Assembly (NCBI GenBank): GCA_002308095.1
Contig: DBUV01000055.1
Span: 5,286 to 12,602 of the forward strand
Direction: 5' to 3'
Length of the DNA: 7,317 nucleotides
Origin: Acidimicrobiia bacterium UBA1281
Lineage (GTDB): Bacteria > Actinomycetota > Acidimicrobiia > Actinomarinales > Actinomarinaceae
Under the pieces are notes generated by a model. That model did not search any database and had not been told where the DNA came from. It worked only from the letters and a program-made list of their open reading frames with translations. The translations under genes were made by a program, and so were the position numbers. This document shows, in pieces, positions 5,956-7,317 of this stretch (position 1 is its first letter; each line of letters starts with the position of its first letter).

Positions 5956-6242
5956 AAGTTTAAAAGAGAACCGTTTTTGCGATACTCTCTTCGAAGTGAT
6001 TTTCTTTCTTCCTCAGTAGTTCCACCCCAAACACCAGAATCTTGATTTGTTCGGATGGCATACTCTAAGCAATCAATTTTGACTACACACTCATTGCATA
6101 TCGCTTTTGCTTCATTCGATTGTTTGATAGCTTTCATAGAAGAGCCAACAGGAAAAAATAATTCAGTGTTAGCATAAACACATGAACCTTCTTCCATCCA
6201 GGCTTCTTGCTCTAGGTCAAAATTTAGTATTTGCACTTTCAT
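5952..6242 (-). CDS. whiB1: WhiB-family [4Fe-4S] transcription factor, WhiB1/WblE-like
   Basis: This is a WhiB-like regulator of 96 residues. It has the four cluster-binding cysteines C21, C49, C52 and C58 (the last three as CNECVVKIDC), the family's GVWGG turn (70-74) and a basic C-terminal stretch KSLRREYRK. Within the family it is closest to M. tuberculosis WhiB1/Streptomyces WblE: both share LFFPVG before the cysteine pair, QDSGVWGG, and a Trp six residues before the first Cys. WhiB1 is an essential nitric-oxide-sensitive protein that binds the sigma-70 region 4 of RNA polymerase; the same role here is inference. The outer ATG at 6242 has AAGG directly against it, too close to act as a ribosome site. 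A GTG two codons later (6236) has AAGGA at 5 nt and may be the true start, giving 94 residues. The gene is convergent with the DUF3107-like gene and overlaps it by 4 nt. A palindromic operator lies just upstream. Confidence 0.95.
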   Translation of the reverse strand: MKVQILNFDLEQEAWMEEGSCVYANTELFFPVGSSMKAIKQSNEAKAICNECVVKIDCLEYAIRTNQDSGVWGGTTEEERKSLRREYRKNGSLLNF

Positions 6243-6249
6243 CCTTACT

Positions 6250-6267
6250 TTGTGAAAACTTTCACAA
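6250..6267. promoter_or_regulatory. Perfect 18-bp palindrome, candidate CRP or Rex operator
   Basis: TTGTGAAA and its exact reverse complement TTTCACAA are separated by AC. The site contains TGTGA-N6-TCACA, the CRP/FNR-type consensus, and equally TTGTGAA-N4-TTCACAA, the consensus of the NADH-sensing repressor Rex. It lies in the 61-bp divergent spacer, 7 nt before the whiB ATG. M. tuberculosis whiB1 is known to be controlled by the cAMP receptor protein Rv3676, which favours CRP. Which protein binds it cannot be told from the site alone. Confidence 0.75.
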
Positions 6268-6270
6268 TCT

Positions 6271-6276
6271 ATTGTA
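6271..6276 (-). promoter_or_regulatory. Candidate -10 box for the whiB1-like gene
   Basis: The minus strand reads TACAAT, one base from TATAAT. Transcription would start near 6264, inside the palindrome, giving a leader of about 20 nt. No convincing -35 is seen 17 nt upstream. If right, a protein on the palindrome would cover the start point and act as a repressor. Confidence 0.3.
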
Positions 6277-6292
6277 GTAATGTCAGGAAGTT

Positions 6293-6297
6293 AGGGA
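6293..6297 (+). promoter_or_regulatory. Ribosome binding site supporting the TTG start of the GDPD gene
   Basis: AGGGA lies 6 nt before the TTG at 6304. No ATG or GTG occurs in frame near the conserved HRG motif, so this spacing decides the unusual TTG start. Confidence 0.5.
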
Positions 6298-6303
6298 AGA
6301 ATT

Positions 6304-6960
6304 TTGACATATATTTTTGGACACAGAGGATTACCACAAATCTATCGAGAAAACTCTATAAAGGGCTTGAATAAAGCCTTTGAATATTGTGATTTTGTAG
6401 AGACTGATTTAAGAATAACTAAAGATAAAAGTATTATTTTTTATCATGATTCATTCATAAAAGGTTTTTTTATTCAAGATTTAACATTAAATGAGATAGA
6501 ACTTCTGCTTCCAGACCTTGATTTGAATGATATGATTTATAACTCAAGAGAACAGCTCACCGGTAATGTAAATTTTGAAATAAAAACAGACGATACTGAT
6601 AAAGAGTACGTCGAGACTCTCATGAAGAAAATTATTGGTATGACAAACTATAAAGACATTGTTTCATCTTTCAACTGGGAATCTATTCATAACTATAAAA
6701 AAAGTTTTAATTGTCGTTACGGGATTATCTTAGATAGCGAAGAAGACCTTTTTGAGGCTCAAGCAATTTCAAATCACGACAATCAAATGCTGTTTATGGT
6801 AAGCAACAGTGTTATAAATAGTAGAAATTTTAATCTTCCTTATGAGAGATCAGTAGTGTGGACAGTTAATGACGAAAACGAATTTCAAAGGTTAATGGAA
6901 TTAAGCTTATATGGAATTATCACTGATATTCCTGATACAATGCAGTTATATAAAAAGTAG
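6304..6960 (+). CDS. Glycerophosphodiester phosphodiesterase (GDPD family)
   Basis: This family hydrolyses glycerophosphodiesters from phospholipid breakdown to glycerol-3-phosphate and an alcohol. The 218 residues, slightly short for the family, contain GHRG (6-9) with the catalytic His7, EN (16-17), ETDLRIT (33-39) with the metal ligands Glu33 and Asp35, the catalytic HD (48-49), NFEIK (90-94) with metal ligand Glu92, SFNW (122-125), WTVND (186-190) and GIITDIP (204-210). These follow E. coli UgpQ from start to end. No signal peptide or membrane segment is present, so the enzyme is probably cytoplasmic like UgpQ rather than periplasmic like GlpQ. The start is a TTG, chosen because it is two codons before the first beta strand and has AGGGA 6 nt upstream. 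The gene is divergent from whiB1 and 6 nt ahead of the next gene. The actual substrate is unknown. Confidence 0.93.
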   Translation: MTYIFGHRGLPQIYRENSIKGLNKAFEYCDFVETDLRITKDKSIIFYHDSFIKGFFIQDLTLNEIELLLPDLDLNDMIYNSREQLTGNVNFEIKTDDTDKEYVETLMKKIIGMTNYKDIVSSFNWESIHNYKKSFNCRYGIILDSEEDLFEAQAISNHDNQMLFMVSNSVINSRNFNLPYERSVVWTVNDENEFQRLMELSLYGIITDIPDTMQLYKK

Positions 6961-6966
6961 GACATT

Positions 6967-7317
6967 ATGGCAATAACAGATGATTTAAGCACGTCTCTTA
7001 AAGAGGCAATGAAAGCAAAAGATAAAACGAAGTTAAATGCTATTCGACAAATACAGACAGAGATAGCAAAGAAAAAAGCTGAAAAAGGTGAAGAGGCTAC
7101 CGATGAGCTGGCATTGAGTGTTATCTCTTCATATGTCAAGAAAATGACAAAAGCTGTAGAGGAGTATCAGTCCCTTGGTGAAAGAGGCGAAGATATGGCT
7201 AATCAGATACAGCTTGAGATTGATTTTCTTAGTGATTGGCTTCCAGAACAACTTAGCGAAGAGGATGTAGCAAAACTTGTTGACGAAGTCTTGTCAGAAC
7301 TTGGTGAAGTTGATATG
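6967..7317 (+). CDS. YqeY/GatB-like domain protein, 5' part (3' end outside window)
   Basis: An ATG at 6967 opens a frame that runs to the window edge, giving 117 residues of a family usually near 150. AGGA, overlapping the stop of the preceding gene, lies 4 nt before the ATG. The sequence is highly charged and helical. It shows the YqeY pattern: LKEAMKAKDK (11-20) with LNAIRQIQTEI following, a central VISSYVKKMTKAVEEY (52-67), GERGEDMANQIQLEI (71-85), and WLPEQLSEED (91-100). YqeY is a stand-alone relative of the tRNA-binding tail of GatB, the amidotransferase subunit that amidates misacylated Glu-tRNA(Gln) or Asp-tRNA(Asn). Its own role is not well established. It probably forms an operon with the GDPD gene. 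Whether a GatB-like function links to the tRNA-Gln in this window is speculation. Confidence 0.9.
   Translation, partial: MAITDDLSTSLKEAMKAKDKTKLNAIRQIQTEIAKKKAEKGEEATDELALSVISSYVKKMTKAVEEYQSLGERGEDMANQIQLEIDFLSDWLPEQLSEEDVAKLVDEVLSELGEVDM

Noticed and set aside
5931..5970. Direct repeat TAAAAGAGAA at 5931-5940 and 5961-5970 around the convergent stops
   Set aside because: Only 10 bases, low-complexity AT/purine-rich, inside two coding ends; expected by chance in such a sequence.
5989..5996. Short palindrome CTTCGAAG within whiB
   Set aside because: Eight bases inside a coding region with no T run; not a credible terminator or operator.
6304..6309. TTGACA at the GDPD start codon as a -35 box
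   Set aside because: No -10 box at the proper distance, and these bases encode the start of the GDPD protein.
1..7317. Search for CRISPR arrays, insertion sequences, phage or defence genes
   Set aside because: No spaced direct repeats, transposase motifs or inverted-repeat element ends were seen; all sequence is accounted for by housekeeping and regulatory genes.

Overview
The window is a compact, AT-rich (by eye about one third G+C) stretch of bacterial chromosome. It carries ten protein genes and one tRNA, with almost no intergenic space. A WhiB-family iron-sulfur regulator and a probable DUF3107 protein, both essentially actinobacterial families, suggest an actinobacterium. Low G+C, very short spacers and overlapping genes suggest a streamlined lineage such as the marine Ca. 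Actinomarina group. The phylum is a fairly firm inference; the lineage is a guess.

Layout. Positions 1-623 hold the 3' part of rsmI (16S rRNA 2'-O-methyltransferase). Facing it and overlapping its end is an AbrB/SpoVT-type regulator with a C-terminal zinc ribbon (610-849, minus). Divergent from that regulator is the cluster tatD (880-1647), rsmA/ksgA (1654-2445), ispE (2442-3272), tRNA-Gln(UUG) (3291-3362), glmU (3371-4744), prs (4741-5718) and a 75-residue probable DUF3107 protein (5728-5955), all on the plus strand. Gaps are at most 18 nt, and there are two 4-nt GTGA start/stop overlaps. A whiB1-like gene (5952-6242, minus) ends tail-to-tail on the last gene of this run. A 61-bp divergent spacer follows, with a perfect 18-bp palindrome that fits both the CRP and the Rex operator consensus. 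After it come a cytoplasmic glycerophosphodiester phosphodiesterase (6304-6960) and the 5' part of a YqeY/GatB-like gene (6967 to the window end). No gene-free stretch approaches 300 bases.

How it fits together. The plus-strand run joins ribosome maturation (rsmI, rsmA), isoprenoid precursor synthesis (ispE), UDP-GlcNAc synthesis for the cell wall (glmU), PRPP supply (prs) and a glutamine tRNA. The order rsmI-abrB(reverse)-tatD-rsmA-ispE-glmU-prs matches the well-known Bacillus subtilis region, including the reversed abrB, but lacks metS/metG and other interspersed genes. Much of it also parallels the mycobacterial order.

I see no mobile element, CRISPR array, defence locus or clearly new system. 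The points most worth a second look are the palindrome next to whiB1, the zinc-ribbon AbrB in its ancestral reversed position, and glmU starting 8 nt after a tRNA with no Shine-Dalgarno (SD) sequence.
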